Shown here piece after piece: positions 25,968 to 35,848 of a stretch of 50,354 nucleotides of DNA. The DNA lies in NCBI GenBank assembly GCA_013519935.1, contig JACDUA010000028.1:1-50354 (forward strand), given 5' to 3'. Numbering within the stretch: position 1 is the first letter of the stretch; each line of letters begins with the position of its first letter. Position numbers and translations under genes: made by a program. The notes under the pieces were generated by a model. It was not told the DNA's origin and made no database searches. It worked only from the letters and a program-made list of their open reading frames with translations. This stretch comes from Ectothiorhodospiraceae bacterium WFHF3C12. Its GTDB lineage: Bacteria > Pseudomonadota > Gammaproteobacteria > Nitrococcales > Nitrococcaceae.

Positions 25968-26915
25968 TCAGCCCCCCTTGCGCAGACGTGCCGCCAGGCT
26001 GGGCAGCAGGCCTTTCGGCAGGAAGATCATGGTCGCCATCAGTATGGCACCGAATACCATGGCCTCGTATTCGTCGAAGCCGGTGAGCAGCTGCGGCAGC
26101 AGGGTCAGGATCACGGCACCGATGATCGCGCCAAAAGTCGATGCCATACCGCCAACGACGACCATCGTCACGAACTCGATTGAATGGAAGAAGCTCGCCA
26201 GGTCGGGGGTAATGAAGCCGGAATAGAAGGCGGTGACCACGCCCATCAGTGCAGCGAACACGGCCGAGATCACGAATACCAGGACCTTGTAGTGGGTGGT
26301 ATCGACACCCGCCACCTGCGCCGCGACTTCCGAGCCATGGACCGATCGCAGGGCGCGTCCGACCGGTGAATCAATGATGTTCAGGGCCAGCCACACCGTC
26401 ACCAACAGCAGGCCACCGACGATCCAGTACCAGGTGGTCTCCCCCATGAGCGTCCAGCCGAAAATCTCGAACGAGGGCACGATCATGCCGTCGGGCCCGC
26501 CGGTGAGCCATGTCTCCGCCCGCAGCACGATGGCGACGAGTATGCCCAGGCCCAGCGTCGCCATGGCCAGGTAATGCCCCTTCAGCCGCAGAATGGGGCG
26601 CGCCACGATGAACGCCAGGACGCCCACTCCGATCAGGGCCGCCAACAGGGCGAGAACCGGATGCCAGCCGTAGGTGCCGGCCAGGATACCGCTCCCGTAG
26701 GCGCCGAGCCCGAAGAAGCCGGCGTGGCCGAGGCTGATCTGACCGGCATAGCCGATGAGCAGGTTCAGCCCCACCGCGACGATGGCGTTGATGCCCACGT
26801 GAATGGCCACGTCGTAGTAGAAGATGTTCGGCAGAAACCAGGGCAGGAGCACGATGACCACCGCCACCAAACCAAGCCCGCCCGTACGCTGATTCATGAG
26901 CTTGCCCATCGTCAC
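25968..26915 (-). CDS. livM: LivM-type ABC transporter permease
   Basis: 315 residues with about nine hydrophobic membrane segments. Family motifs are GLNLLIGYAGQISLGHAGFFGLGAY near residue 55 and VVGGMASTFGAIIGAVILTLLPQLL near residue 255. Inner-membrane half of the import channel, paired with LivH. Its ATG overlaps the livH stop by 4 nt (ATGA), so translation is coupled. Confidence 0.92.
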   Translation of the reverse strand: MTMGKLMNQRTGGLGLVAVVIVLLPWFLPNIFYYDVAIHVGINAIVAVGLNLLIGYAGQISLGHAGFFGLGAYGSGILAGTYGWHPVLALLAALIGVGVLAFIVARPILRLKGHYLAMATLGLGILVAIVLRAETWLTGGPDGMIVPSFEIFGWTLMGETTWYWIVGGLLLVTVWLALNIIDSPVGRALRSVHGSEVAAQVAGVDTTHYKVLVFVISAVFAALMGVVTAFYSGFITPDLASFFHSIEFVTMVVVGGMASTFGAIIGAVILTLLPQLLTGFDEYEAMVFGAILMATMIFLPKGLLPSLAARLRKGG

Positions 26916-27787
26916 ACCCGCTCCGCGCCGCGTGTACCGAACAGCCCGCTCGGAAGGAAGAACAGGATCGCCAGGATCAGTATGAACGCCACTGCGTCTT
27001 TGTATTCCGACGATATGTATCCGGCGGCCATGGCCTCCGAGATGCCCAGGATCAGCCCGCCGACAATGGCGCCGACGCCGCTGCCGAGGCCGCCGATCAC
27101 GGCGGCGACGAACCCCTTGAGGCCGAGACCGATGCCGATGTCGTAGGAGGTGAAAGTGATCGGCGCGACGAGAATGCCGGCCACCGCGCCGAGTATCGCC
27201 GACAGGGCGAAGCTGAGCATGAGCACGAAGCGCGTATTGATCCCCATCAGGCGGGCGGCATCCTTGTTGAACGCGGTGGCGATCATGGCCTTGCCGATGA
27301 GCGTGCGATTGAAGAAGTAGCCCAGCGCCACCACCACCGCGATGCTCACGCCAAGCACCCAGAACGATTGCGGTAGGACCGTCGCACCGCCGATGACCAC
27401 GGGCGCATCGCCGCTGAAGGACGGCAGCGCATGGAACTCCTTGCCCCAGATCACCTGCGCGACACCCCGGAGGAAAATCGAGGCCCCGATGGTGATGATG
27501 ATCAGAGGCACGATGTCGGCATCCTTCGCCGGCTCGATGGCGAGCTTCTCCAGGGCGATGCCGATTACGGCGCTCGCCGCGACGGCCAGCAGGATGGCCA
27601 CGGGCAGCGGCACGCCCATGGCCGTGAGCATGACCGTGGACATCCCGCCGATCATCAGGAACTCACCCTGGGCGAAGTTGATGACGTGGCTCGCGTTATA
27701 GATGATCGCGAACCCGAGCCCCACCAGCGCGTATGTCGCCCCGATGGTGATGCCCGTGAAGAGATACTGCAGGAACTCCGCAAGCAT
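26912..27787 (-). CDS. livH: LivH-type ABC transporter permease
   Basis: 291 residues, about eight membrane segments. Family motifs are GLGFAIIYNASHVINFAQGEFLMIGG (shown here in part), MGINTRFVLMLSFALSAILG and GLGSGVGAIVGGLILGISEAM. First gene of livH-livM-livG-hemerythrin/livF. Divergent from paaX. A candidate minus-strand promoter TTGACT-N17-TAGTTT (28169-28141) lies about 350 nt upstream. Confidence 0.92.
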   Translation of the reverse strand: MLAEFLQYLFTGITIGATYALVGLGFAIIYNASHVINFAQGEFLMIGGMSTVMLTAMGVPLPVAILLAVAASAVIGIALEKLAIEPAKDADIVPLIIITIGASIFLRGVAQVIWGKEFHALPSFSGDAPVVIGGATVLPQSFWVLGVSIAVVVALGYFFNRTLIGKAMIATAFNKDAARLMGINTRFVLMLSFALSAILGAVAGILVAPITFTSYDIGIGLGLKGFVAAVIGGLGSGVGAIVGGLILGISEAMAAGYISSEYKDAVAFILILAILFFLPSGLFGTRGAERV

Positions 27788-28303
27788 CGCTGTTCATCCC
27801 CTCAGTGTCGGATACGCCCGGAACCTCGAGATCGCCCGGAGCGCAATAACGTCAATGATAGCTACCGGAGACAACGGTGCCCGGTGGCACCGGCGGGTAC
27901 TGTTTCGGGGGATGACACGCGCTGCCACGCGGCCCAAAGACGATCGGCCTCACACCACTCCTCCTCACTCCCGGAATCGGCGCCGCGCTTGTTCCTGCCG
28001 GGCGCTCGAATCAACGTTACCTTATGGCGGAACACGCGCATCTGTCGTGTATCATTTTGAGCGCATATCCGCTTGGCTTTCGTCCGCGCCGACGGGGATC
28101 GCTCTCCCGCACAGGCGCTCACGAAGCCGCTATTGCAGACAAACTATTTTCGGAGAGAACTAAAGTCAAGTGATTCCAAATAGTACCTGGGCTGAGTTAT
28201 TCTTGTCTTGCTTCCGCCGATCACGACGGGCAAGCGAACTGCTTCGGCGCGCTCCTCAACACGCGCGCGACCGGCCTCTTCAAAGAATAACGACCGACTG
28301 ACC
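27788..28303. promoter_or_regulatory. Divergent livH/paaX control region
   Basis: About 515 bases without a convincing gene. It contains TGTATCATTTTGA at 28048-28060 and, on the minus strand, TTGACT-TTAGTT...-TAGTTT (28169-28141), which has the same layout as the promoter of the binding-protein gene. These are candidate shared regulatory sites. Confidence 0.45.
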
Positions 28304-29227
28304 ATGGCCAGAATCCGCATTGTCGACGAGTTGGTGGACGAGTTTCGCCAGCGCCGGCCCATTCGCGCCGGCTCGCTCATCATCACCGTTTACGGCGACG
28401 CCATTGCGCCGCGCGGCGGCACGGTGTGGCTGGGCAGTCTGATTCAGCTGCTCGAGCCGTTGGGCCTGAGCCAGCGCCTCGTGCGCACGTCGGTCTACCG
28501 TCAATCGAAAGAGGGATGGCTTACCTCCGAGCAAATCGGCCGGCGCAGCTACTACAGCCTCACCCGCTCGGGTTGGCGGGCATTCGAGAAGGCCTACCGG
28601 CGGGTCTATGCCGAGCCCCACCAGGACTGGGACGGGCAGTGGACACTGATCATTACCAACGAGGTGCCAAACGGGGAACGCGAGGCGGTTCGCAAGGAGC
28701 TTGCGAGCCTGGGCTTCGGCAGCATCTCCCCGGGCGTCCTCGCCCACCCCTCGCCGCCCCACGAAATGCTGGCGGCAAGCCTTCAGGATCTGGATGTCCA
28801 GGGCGACCTGATCATCATGCTCGCGCAAAATGATGGTCTGGCCACGTCCAAACCGTTGAACCGGCTCGTCCGCGACGTCTGGAACCTGGAGGGGCTGTCC
28901 CATCAGTACGAGCGATTTCTGGACCGGTTCCGGCCCGTCTACCGGGCCCTGCGCAGTGCCAGGACCCTTGACCCGGAGCAGTGCTTTCTCGTTCGCACGC
29001 TGCTTATCCACGAAGCCCGGCGGCTGATGCTGCGCGACCCGCAGCTACCCGACGAGGTGCTGCCCTCCGACTGGGAGGGCTCCGCCGCCCGCCTGCTGAC
29101 CCGGAACCTCTACCTGCTCACCTATGCCCTGGCCGAGGAGCACCTGTCCCGGGTGCTGCAGACGGCTGAAGGGCCGCTGCCCGAGCCGGCGCCGTATTTC
29201 TACCGCCGATTCGGCGGTCTTACCTGA
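28304..29227 (+). CDS. paaX: Phenylacetate operon repressor PaaX
   Basis: 307 residues from ATG 28304 (MARIRIVDEL). GntR-like winged helix at the N-terminus (RAGSLIITVYGDAI and SQRLVRTSVYRQSKEGWLTSE), then the PaaX middle and C-terminal domains (GRRSYYSLTRSGWRAFEKAYRRVY; WNLEGLSHQYERFLDRF; FLVRTLLIHEARRLMLRDPQLP). PaaX represses paa promoters and is released by phenylacetyl-CoA. It lies directly upstream of paaABCDE and divergent from the liv operon, so it could control both. Confidence 0.93.
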   Translation: MARIRIVDELVDEFRQRRPIRAGSLIITVYGDAIAPRGGTVWLGSLIQLLEPLGLSQRLVRTSVYRQSKEGWLTSEQIGRRSYYSLTRSGWRAFEKAYRRVYAEPHQDWDGQWTLIITNEVPNGEREAVRKELASLGFGSISPGVLAHPSPPHEMLAASLQDLDVQGDLIIMLAQNDGLATSKPLNRLVRDVWNLEGLSHQYERFLDRFRPVYRALRSARTLDPEQCFLVRTLLIHEARRLMLRDPQLPDEVLPSDWEGSAARLLTRNLYLLTYALAEEHLSRVLQTAEGPLPEPAPYFYRRFGGLT

Positions 29228-29543
29228 CCGGCGCGGCAGACAGCCGCCTGGCGCAACTGTTACACGATCCGAGCGCCAGGCCCCGACAGTGAGATATGCC
29301 CTGGGGTCGGCGCAGACGTCGCCGCGCCCGGAAGCGCCCACCTGCACGACGACGCATCCTGCTTGAACCGACGCGCCGATGGGGGCATCGCGACCAGCGG
29401 CCGCCCCATCCCCACCTGCGTGACCGGCAGTAATACACATGACACAAAAGGTTGACGATTTCATATCATTTTGTATCATTCTAAAAATGGTTGGCCAGCC
29501 GCGCGGACTGTCGAGCCGCGGGCGCGAGGAGGAGGTCCCTGCC
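29228..29543 (+). promoter_or_regulatory. paaA promoter region
   Basis: 316 bases between paaX and paaA. A sigma-70-like promoter TTGACG (29452-29457), 16-nt spacer, TATCAT (29474-29479) is seen. The element TGTATCATTC (29472-29481) overlaps the -10 and resembles elements upstream of livH and the binding-protein gene, so it is a PaaX operator candidate. The paaA ribosome site is GAGGAGGAGG (about 29526-29535). Confidence 0.55.
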
Positions 29544-30533
29544 ATGTATAGCCAGTTGGTGGACACGGGTACGAAGCGCGTCCTCTCCGATGAGGAGCTC
29601 TCCGAGCGGGAGCGCACGTTCCAGAACAAGGTGGACGCGGACATCCGCATCGAGCCCAAGGACTGGATGCCGGAGAAGTATCGCAACACGCTCATCCGGC
29701 AGATCGCGCAACACGCCCACTCGGAAATCGTGGGGATGCTGCCGGAGGGCAACTGGATTACCCGCGCGCCCAGCCTGCGGCGCAAGCTGATCCTCCTGGC
29801 CAAGGTGCAGGACGAGGCCGGTCACGGCCTGTATCTCTACAGCGCCGCCGAAACCCTGGGCGTCTCCCGTGAGGAGCTGGTCCAGGCGCTGCACGACGGC
29901 CGGATGAAGTATTCCAGCATCTTCAACTACCCGACCCTGACCTGGGCCGACGTGGGCGCCATCGGCTGGCTGGTGGACGGCGCGGCGGTGACCAATCAGA
30001 TCCCGCTGTGCCGCTGCTCCTACGGACCCTATGCGCGAGCGATGATCCGGGTGTGCAAGGAAGAGAGCTTCCATCAGCGCCAGGGTTACGAAATCATGCT
30101 CGAGCTCAGCCGGGGTAACGCGGAGCAGAAGCGCATGGCGCAGGACGCCCTGAACCGCTGGTGGTGGCCGTCCCTGATGATGTTCGGCCCGCCGGACGCG
30201 GACTCCGTGCACACTCAGCAGTCCATGCGCTGGAAGATCAAGCGCCACACCAACGACGAGCTCCGCCAGCGGTTCATCGACCAGACCGTGCCCCAGGGCC
30301 ACTATCTCGGCCTCACCTTCCCCGATCCGGATCTGAAATGGAACGAGGAGACCGGTCACTACGACATCGGCGAAATCGACTGGTCCGAGTTCTGGGACGT
30401 GGTCAAGGGCAACGGCCCCTGCAACCGCGAGCGCATCCGCGCGCGCCGCGACGCCTATGACAATGGTGCCTGGGTGCGCGAGGCCGCGGCGGCCCACGCC
30501 GAGAAACAGCGCCAGCGGCGCGAAGTCGCCTGA
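29544..30533 (+). CDS. paaA: 1,2-phenylacetyl-CoA epoxidase catalytic subunit PaaA
   Basis: Di-iron oxygenase subunit that epoxidises the ring of phenylacetyl-CoA with O2. 329 residues from ATG 29544 (MYSQLVDTG) behind GAGGAGGAGG. Iron ligands are visible as E61 (HAHSE), E91xxH94 (DEAGH) and E174xxH177 (EESFH). Length is normal. First gene of paaABCDE. An upstream in-frame ATG at 29439 lies before the -10 of the candidate promoter and is not used. Confidence 0.97.
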   Translation: MYSQLVDTGTKRVLSDEELSERERTFQNKVDADIRIEPKDWMPEKYRNTLIRQIAQHAHSEIVGMLPEGNWITRAPSLRRKLILLAKVQDEAGHGLYLYSAAETLGVSREELVQALHDGRMKYSSIFNYPTLTWADVGAIGWLVDGAAVTNQIPLCRCSYGPYARAMIRVCKEESFHQRQGYEIMLELSRGNAEQKRMAQDALNRWWWPSLMMFGPPDADSVHTQQSMRWKIKRHTNDELRQRFIDQTVPQGHYLGLTFPDPDLKWNEETGHYDIGEIDWSEFWDVVKGNGPCNRERIRARRDAYDNGAWVREAAAAHAEKQRQRREVA

Positions 30534-30561
30534 GCCGCCAACGAGGCAGGAGGGATACCCC

Positions 30562-30843
30562 ATGAAGGACTGGCCGCTCTGGGAAGTCTTCATACGCAGC
30601 AAGCACGGGCTCGGCCACAAGCATGTCGGCAGCATCCACGCCACCGACGGGCAGATGGCCATCGAGAACGCCCGGGACGTCTACACGCGCCGCAACGAAG
30701 GCGCGAGCATCTGGGTGGTGCGCTCGGAAGACATCGTCTCTTCCTCGCCCGGGGACAAGGACATCCTGTTCGAGCCCAGCGAGGACAAGGTCTACCGGCA
30801 CCCAACCTTCTACGAGGTCCCGGACGACGTGGAAAACATGTAG
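30562..30843 (+). CDS. paaB: 1,2-phenylacetyl-CoA epoxidase subunit PaaB
   Basis: 93 residues from ATG 30562 (MKDWPLWEVFIRSK) behind AGGAGGG. Small structural subunit that bridges PaaAC heterodimers. The family sequence GLGHKHVGSIHATDGQMAIENARDVY is present (shown here as GHKHVGSIHATD and NARDVYTRR). 28 nt after paaA. A 141-nt GC-rich gap with inverted repeats separates it from paaC. Confidence 0.95.
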   Translation: MKDWPLWEVFIRSKHGLGHKHVGSIHATDGQMAIENARDVYTRRNEGASIWVVRSEDIVSSSPGDKDILFEPSEDKVYRHPTFYEVPDDVENM

Positions 30844-30984
30844 TCACCCGCGTCGCCGCGGTCCGGGCGGCACCGCTCGACCCTGGCGCGGGACGACGCG
30901 CAAACGTTACCGGGACTGATCGGCCGGGCAAGGCCCGGGCGCCGCGGCGCGCACCACGGCCGCAATAGATTCGGAGGCAGGGAG

Positions 30985-31743
30985 ATGGATCGAGGGGAAG
31001 CGCTCTTCGAGTACGTTCTGCGACTCGGGGACAACGCACTGGTGCTGGGGCACCGTCTATCCGAGTGGGTGGGCCACGCCCCCGCCCTCGAAGAGGAGAT
31101 GGCGACGGCGAATGTCGCCCTCGACCTCATCGGTCAGGCACGCAGCTGGCTGGCCTACGCGGGCGAAGTCGAGGGACGGGGGCGGGACGAGGACGCCCTT
31201 GCCTATCATCGCGACGTCCTGGACTTCCACAACGCCCTGCTGGTGGAGCTGCCCAACGGCCACTACGGCGACACCATTACCCGCCAGCTGTTTTTCGACG
31301 CGTTTCATTACCACCAGCTGGAAGCGCTGAGCCGCTCCGCCGATGATCGCATCGCCGAAATCGCGGCCAAATCCCTCAAGGAGGTGGGTTATCACCTGCG
31401 CCGCTCCGGGGAGTGGCTGGTGCGCCTCGGCGATGGCACCGAGGAGAGTCACGAGCGCGTCCAACAGTCCGTGGACGACCTGTGGATGTACACCGGAGAG
31501 CTCTTCGCAATGGACGACGTCGACCGCCTGTTGCTGGCCGAGGGTGTCGGCGCGGACCTGGAAGCCATCCACGGCCGCTGGGACGAGCACGTGAGCGCGG
31601 TCCTGCGGGAGGCCACCCTGACCCGGCCGGAGGACGGCTGGATGCAGTCGGGCGGCAAGCAGGGCTCGCACAGCGAGCATCTGGGGTACATCCTCGCCGA
31701 GATGCAGTTCCTGCCGAGGGCCCATCCCGATGCGCGCTGGTGA
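30985..31743 (+). CDS. paaC: 1,2-phenylacetyl-CoA epoxidase structural subunit PaaC
   Basis: 252 residues, ferritin-like helical fold but without the paired ExxH iron ligands of PaaA; it forms the PaaAC core. Motifs YVLRLGDNALVLGHRLSEW, ANVALDLIGQARSWL and FFDAFHYHQLEAL are characteristic. GGAGGCAGGGAG ribosome site. The paaD start overlaps its 3' end by 14 nt. Confidence 0.95.
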   Translation: MDRGEALFEYVLRLGDNALVLGHRLSEWVGHAPALEEEMATANVALDLIGQARSWLAYAGEVEGRGRDEDALAYHRDVLDFHNALLVELPNGHYGDTITRQLFFDAFHYHQLEALSRSADDRIAEIAAKSLKEVGYHLRRSGEWLVRLGDGTEESHERVQQSVDDLWMYTGELFAMDDVDRLLLAEGVGADLEAIHGRWDEHVSAVLREATLTRPEDGWMQSGGKQGSHSEHLGYILAEMQFLPRAHPDARW

Positions 31744-32245
31744 CCCCACAACACCGACCCGGCCCGGCGCCGAAGATATCCGGCACTGGCTGGAGACGGT
31801 CACGGACCCCGAGATCCCGGTACTGACCATCGCGGACCTGGGGATCCTTCAGGACGTCCATGTGACGGAGGATGGCGTGGAGGTGGTCATTACGCCCACC
31901 TACTCCGGCTGTCCGGCAATGCGCACCATCGAGGAGAACATCGTCGAGGTGCTGGGCCGGCATGGCGTTGACGATGTTCGCGTCACCACGCGGATATCCC
32001 CGCCCTGGACCACGGACTGGCTCAGCGAGGAAGGCCGGCGCAAGCTGCTCGCCTACGGCATCGCGCCGCCCGCCGAGCAGTCCACGAGCAAGAAGGCGCT
32101 GTTCGGCACGAGCCCCGTCATAGCCTGCCCGCAGTGCGGCTCCACACGGACCAGCCGCATCAGCGAGTTCGGTTCCACGGCCTGCAAGGCGCTCTACCGC
32201 TGCGAGGACTGCCTGGAGCCATTCGACTACTTCAAGTGCATCTGA
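31730..32245 (+). CDS. paaD: PaaD, iron-sulfur/maturation protein of the epoxidase
   Basis: 171 residues. DUF59/MIP18-like N-terminal domain (VTDPEIPVLTIADLGIL; YSGCPAM with C61), then a Cys-rich C-terminus with C133, C136, C152, C158, C161 and C170 that can bind a metal. PaaD is required in vivo for epoxidase assembly, probably of the PaaE cluster or PaaA iron. Overlaps paaC by 14 nt, so coupled. Confidence 0.94.
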   Translation: MRAGDPTTPTRPGAEDIRHWLETVTDPEIPVLTIADLGILQDVHVTEDGVEVVITPTYSGCPAMRTIEENIVEVLGRHGVDDVRVTTRISPPWTTDWLSEEGRRKLLAYGIAPPAEQSTSKKALFGTSPVIACPQCGSTRTSRISEFGSTACKALYRCEDCLEPFDYFKCI

Positions 32246-32318
32246 CAGAACAAAGCCGGACGGGCCGCGGCATGCGGCGATCCGTCACCCGGCAATCTAT
32301 GGGGAGGCAGCACCGCCC

Positions 32319-33395
32319 ATGTCCCGATTTCACGAACTGAGCATCGCCGACGTCCGCCGGGAAACCCGCGATACCGTGTCGCTGGCTTTCACGGTGCCGG
32401 AGGAGCTGCGAGACAGCTACCGCTACGAAGCGGGGCAACACCTGGCACTACGCACCTGGATCGACGGCGAGGAGGTGATGCGCACCTACTCCATCTGCAC
32501 GGGCGTGCAGGACGACGAGCTGCGTGTCGCCATCAAGCGCCAGCCCCACGGCCGCTTCTCCAGCTACGCCAACGAGGCGCTCGGCGTCGGCCAGACCCTC
32601 GAGGTCATGGAGCCGATGGGGCATTTCAACGCCACGCTGGACCCGGACCGGCCACGTCACCACCTGGCCTTCGCCGCCGGCAGCGGCATCACGCCGGTGA
32701 TGTCCATCCTCAGGACCGTTCTGGCGAACGAGCCCCATAGCCGCTTCACCCTGGTCTACGGCAACCGCAACGCGGCGTCCATGATTTTCCGCGAGCAGCT
32801 GGAGGACCTGAAGAACGAGTACATGGGTCGGTTCAACATGATCAGCATCATGAGTCGGGAGCAGACCGACATCGACCTTTTCCACGGCCACATCGATGCC
32901 GAGAAGTGCGACGCCCTGCTCGATCAGTGGATCGGCGCGGATGACATCGACGAGACCTACATCTGCGGCCCCGAGCCCATGATCCATGCGGTCCGCGAAT
33001 CCCTGGAAAGGCATGATATCGACCGCAAGCGCATTCACTTCGAGCTGTTCACGGCGCCGGGCGAGGCGGAACAGCGCCACAAGGCCCGCAAGGAAGATCG
33101 TGAGGCCGATCACTCCATCACCGACGTGACGGTTATCGCCGACGGCCGCCGGACCCAGTTCGACCTGCCCCGCAACAGCGACCCGATCCTGGAAGGGGGC
33201 CTTCAGTCCGGCGCCGACCTGCCCTTCTCCTGCAAGGGCGGCGTCTGCTCGACCTGCCGCGCCAAGCTCCTGGAGGGCGAGGTCGAGATGGACGTCAACT
33301 ATGCGCTGGAAGACTACGAGATCGAAGCCGGTTACGTTCTGACCTGCCAGAGCTATCCGCTGACGGAGAAGGTGGTGGTCAGCTACGACGAGTAG
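32319..33395 (+). CDS. paaE: 1,2-phenylacetyl-CoA epoxidase reductase subunit PaaE
   Basis: Transfers electrons from NADPH through FAD and a [2Fe-2S] cluster to PaaA. 358 residues. FAD-binding RTYSIC (residues 55-60), NAD(P)-binding GSGITPVMS (121-129) and ICGPEPM (215-221). C-terminal plant-type ferredoxin with C305, C310, C313 and C343. Ribosome site GGGGAGG. Last gene of paaABCDE, followed by a terminator-like hairpin. Confidence 0.96.
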   Translation: MSRFHELSIADVRRETRDTVSLAFTVPEELRDSYRYEAGQHLALRTWIDGEEVMRTYSICTGVQDDELRVAIKRQPHGRFSSYANEALGVGQTLEVMEPMGHFNATLDPDRPRHHLAFAAGSGITPVMSILRTVLANEPHSRFTLVYGNRNAASMIFREQLEDLKNEYMGRFNMISIMSREQTDIDLFHGHIDAEKCDALLDQWIGADDIDETYICGPEPMIHAVRESLERHDIDRKRIHFELFTAPGEAEQRHKARKEDREADHSITDVTVIADGRRTQFDLPRNSDPILEGGLQSGADLPFSCKGGVCSTCRAKLLEGEVEMDVNYALEDYEIEAGYVLTCQSYPLTEKVVVSYDE

Positions 33396-33438
33396 GCCCG
33401 GGCGCCCGATTCGGGCCGTGCCCCGTACACAACGCCAG

Positions 33439-33469
33439 GCCGCCGCGCATGGCGGCGGGCTTTATGTTT
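33439..33469 (+). terminator. Probable terminator after paaE
   Basis: GCCGCC (33439-33444), loop GCGCAT, GGCGGC (33451-33456), then GGGCTTTATGTTT. The stem is short but GC-rich and a T-rich stretch follows. It lies between the convergent paaE and chemoreceptor genes. Confidence 0.65.
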
Positions 33470-33486
33470 CGCCCGCGGCCCGGGCC

Positions 33487-35802
33487 TCAACTGCGAAAGC
33501 GCCCCGCGGCCGCGGTTAACCGTTCCGCCAGCGCCTTCATGGACTGCGCCGCCCGCTCGACTTCCTCCGTCCCCTCGGCGGTGGAGTGTGCCACTTCCGC
33601 GATGGCCTGAAGGTTCCGGTTCATCTCGTCGCTCACCGCGGCCTGCTGCTCGGCGGCGCTGGCGATCTGCGTGTTGTAGTCGACGATCCGGCTGACCGAC
33701 TGGGCAATCTCCTGCAATGCCGTACCGGCCTCCCCGGCGTCGCCGACGCAGCTCCGCGCGTTGGACTTCTCCCGGTCCATGGCCTCCACGGCGGCGCGGG
33801 CATACTCCTGCAGCCGCTCGATCATCGTCCGGACCTCGCCGGTGGACTCGTGGGTGCGATTCGCCAGCGTGCGAACCTCGTCCGCCACCACCGCGAACCC
33901 CCGCCCCTGTTCGCCGGCACGGGCGGCCTCGATCGCGGCGTTCAACGCCAGGAGGTTGGTCTGCTCGGCCACGCCGTTGATGACGTCGAGCACGGAACCG
34001 ATTGACTCGGCCTCGCGCTCCAGCTGCTCGATCCGCCCCGCGGTGGACTCCACGTCATCGGCCAGCGCGGTGAACCGCTCGATCAGCTGCTCCACCGTGC
34101 GGCGGCCTTCGCCGGCACGCCTGTCGGCCTCCTCCGCCGCGCCGGCGGCCTCCGAGGCATTCCGGGCAACCTCCGTGACCGTGGCCGTCACCTCGTTCAT
34201 GGCCGCTGCGACCTCGTCGGTACGGGCCTTCTGGTTCTGTGCCTCGTGGCGGCTTCGCTCGGTCGTGCTGCCGAGCTGCTCCGCCGCCTGGCCCAGCTCG
34301 CCGGTCGCCGCGCTCATGTCCCCGAGCACGCCGCGGAACGCCGAGAACATCCCATGCAGCGCCCGCGAGATGACGCCGATCTCGTCGCGCGAGCGGCTCT
34401 GGAAGTCATGGCTCAGGTCCTGCGCCTCGGCACTGCTCTCGATACGATCGGCCAGGCGCAACAAGGGTCCTGCTACTCGCCGCGCCACCGCATAGCCGAT
34501 CGCCGCGCTGACGCTCGCGGCGGCGACAATAATGACTCCGATCCAGAACAGGTTGTCCCGGGCGAGCCTGTCCACCGCGGCGTACGCCTCGTCGACGTCC
34601 ACCTTGGTCACCAGGGCCCAGTCGAGACCGGGGATTTCCAGTGGCGTTACGGCGGCGGCGACCGGCTGCCCGCGGTAGTCCGTCGCCCTGAGAAAGCCGG
34701 TATCACCCGACGCCGCGGCGCGCACGGCCTCCGAGTCCACGGGCTGTATCCCCGCCGTGCTCCCGGCCGCCCTCAGCCGCTCGATCATGCCTTCGTCCGC
34801 ACCCCGCTTACGAAGACCGGCGAGATACGTCTCGGGGTCTTCGAGGAAGAACCGGCTCTGGCTGAGCATTCGGGAATCCGGCCCCACGACGTAGGCCTCC
34901 CCGGTCTCACCCAGGCCGATCTCCCGCCAGCGGCCCTTGCTGGTCATGATGGCGTCGACCACCTGCGTCGGAATCGCCAGGATCAGCACACCCACGTGCT
35001 CGTTCTCCGAGCCCGACCGGAAGAACACCGGCGAGGCCACGAACGCCTCCGGCCGGTCCAGCGCCGGCGCGTAGGACTCGAAGCCCTCCACGGCCACCGC
35101 ATCGGCGTCCTCGACATCCACCAGGGCCCGGAACAGGCGCCCCGGGGGCGTCTCCGCCGCCGGCCCCTCGGCCAGCGAGCTGCCGAAGTCCACGGCCTTG
35201 CGGGTACTGTAGACGACTCGCCCGTCCTCCCGGGCCACCAGCATGATATCGCTGTAACCGAACCGGTCCCGGTAGTTGCGGATAGCCGGATGGAAGCGCG
35301 CGTGCAGGTCGTTGTACCAGGTCCCGGCCCGCGTGCGGTCCACCTTGTCCTTGCTGTCCACTTCGGCCTTCGTGCTCACCAGGAACTGGTGCTGAAGCAT
35401 GACCCCAAGGTCGTCCAGGGCATCGACGCGTGCGGCGACGTTTCCAGGCCGGGCGTCGTCATGCCGGTCGTAGTAGGCCGCGAGCTCACGGCGCATGGCG
35501 CCCGGATCCGCATCGCCCAGCTCCAGGGTCAGCGACCCGACGGCGGCCGGCATATCCTTCAGGGCGTCCATGATCATGGTGTTCGCCGAGAACGTCGCCA
35601 CCTGGTTGCGGACGCGGCCGAAGAACTCCTGGAGCTGAGCCTTTTTCTGGTCCCGGACCAGGGCGAGCTTGTCCTGCGTGCCTGCCTGGAGTATGCGGTC
35701 GCCGGTAGCCTGGGCCCGGTATCCCACGGCCAGCCCGGTTACGAGCACGGCGCCCACGGTGATGACCAGCACCATGATCACCAGCTTGCCCTTGATCCCC
35801 AT
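33487..35802 (-). CDS. Methyl-accepting chemotaxis protein with Cache-type sensor
   Basis: 771 residues from ATG 35802 ([10 protein letters not shown]) behind GGGGGAG. Membrane helix 1 at residues ~8-28, then a ~390-residue periplasmic sensor of double-Cache type ([55 protein letters not shown]), membrane helix 2 around 430-455 and HAMP. The cytoplasmic signalling domain has the hairpin tip [22 protein letters not shown] (seen here in part) and no C-terminal NWETF-like tether. It sits between the paa and P450 clusters, so attraction to aromatic acids is likely. The dyad GTTTCGATCAAAAC (35850-35863) upstream nearly matches the hmgA promoter site. Confidence 0.93.
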   Translation of the reverse strand: MGIKGKLVIMVLVITVGAVLVTGLAVGYRAQATGDRILQAGTQDKLALVRDQKKAQLQEFFGRVRNQVATFSANTMIMDALKDMPAAVGSLTLELGDADPGAMRRELAAYYDRHDDARPGNVAARVDALDDLGVMLQHQFLVSTKAEVDSKDKVDRTRAGTWYNDLHARFHPAIRNYRDRFGYSDIMLVAREDGRVVYSTRKAVDFGSSLAEGPAAETPPGRLFRALVDVEDADAVAVEGFESYAPALDRPEAFVASPVFFRSGSENEHVGVLILAIPTQVVDAIMTSKGRWREIGLGETGEAYVVGPDSRMLSQSRFFLEDPETYLAGLRKRGADEGMIERLRAAGSTAGIQPVDSEAVRAAASGDTGFLRATDYRGQPVAAAVTPLEIPGLDWALVTKVDVDEAYAAVDRLARDNLFWIGVIIVAAASVSAAIGYAVARRVAGPLLRLADRIESSAEAQDLSHDFQSRSRDEIGVISRALHGMFSAFRGVLGDMSAATGELGQAAEQLGSTTERSRHEAQNQKARTDEVAAAMNEVTATVTEVARNASEAAGAAEEADRRAGEGRRTVEQLIERFTALADDVESTAGRIEQLEREAESIGSVLDVINGVAEQTNLLALNAAIEAARAGEQGRGFAVVADEVRTLANRTHESTGEVRTMIERLQEYARAAVEAMDREKSNARSCVGDAGEAGTALQEIAQSVSRIVDYNTQIASAAEQQAAVSDEMNRNLQAIAEVAHSTAEGTEEVERAAQSMKALAERLTAAAGRFRS

Positions 35803-35848
35803 GCGAAACTCCCCCGTCAAATCAGTCGACGTTCCGTGCCCCTTATTC

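Noticed and set aside
27862-28122. 86-codon minus-strand open frame in the livH/paaX gap
   Set aside because: No family resemblance, no ribosome site, and it lies over candidate regulatory sites.
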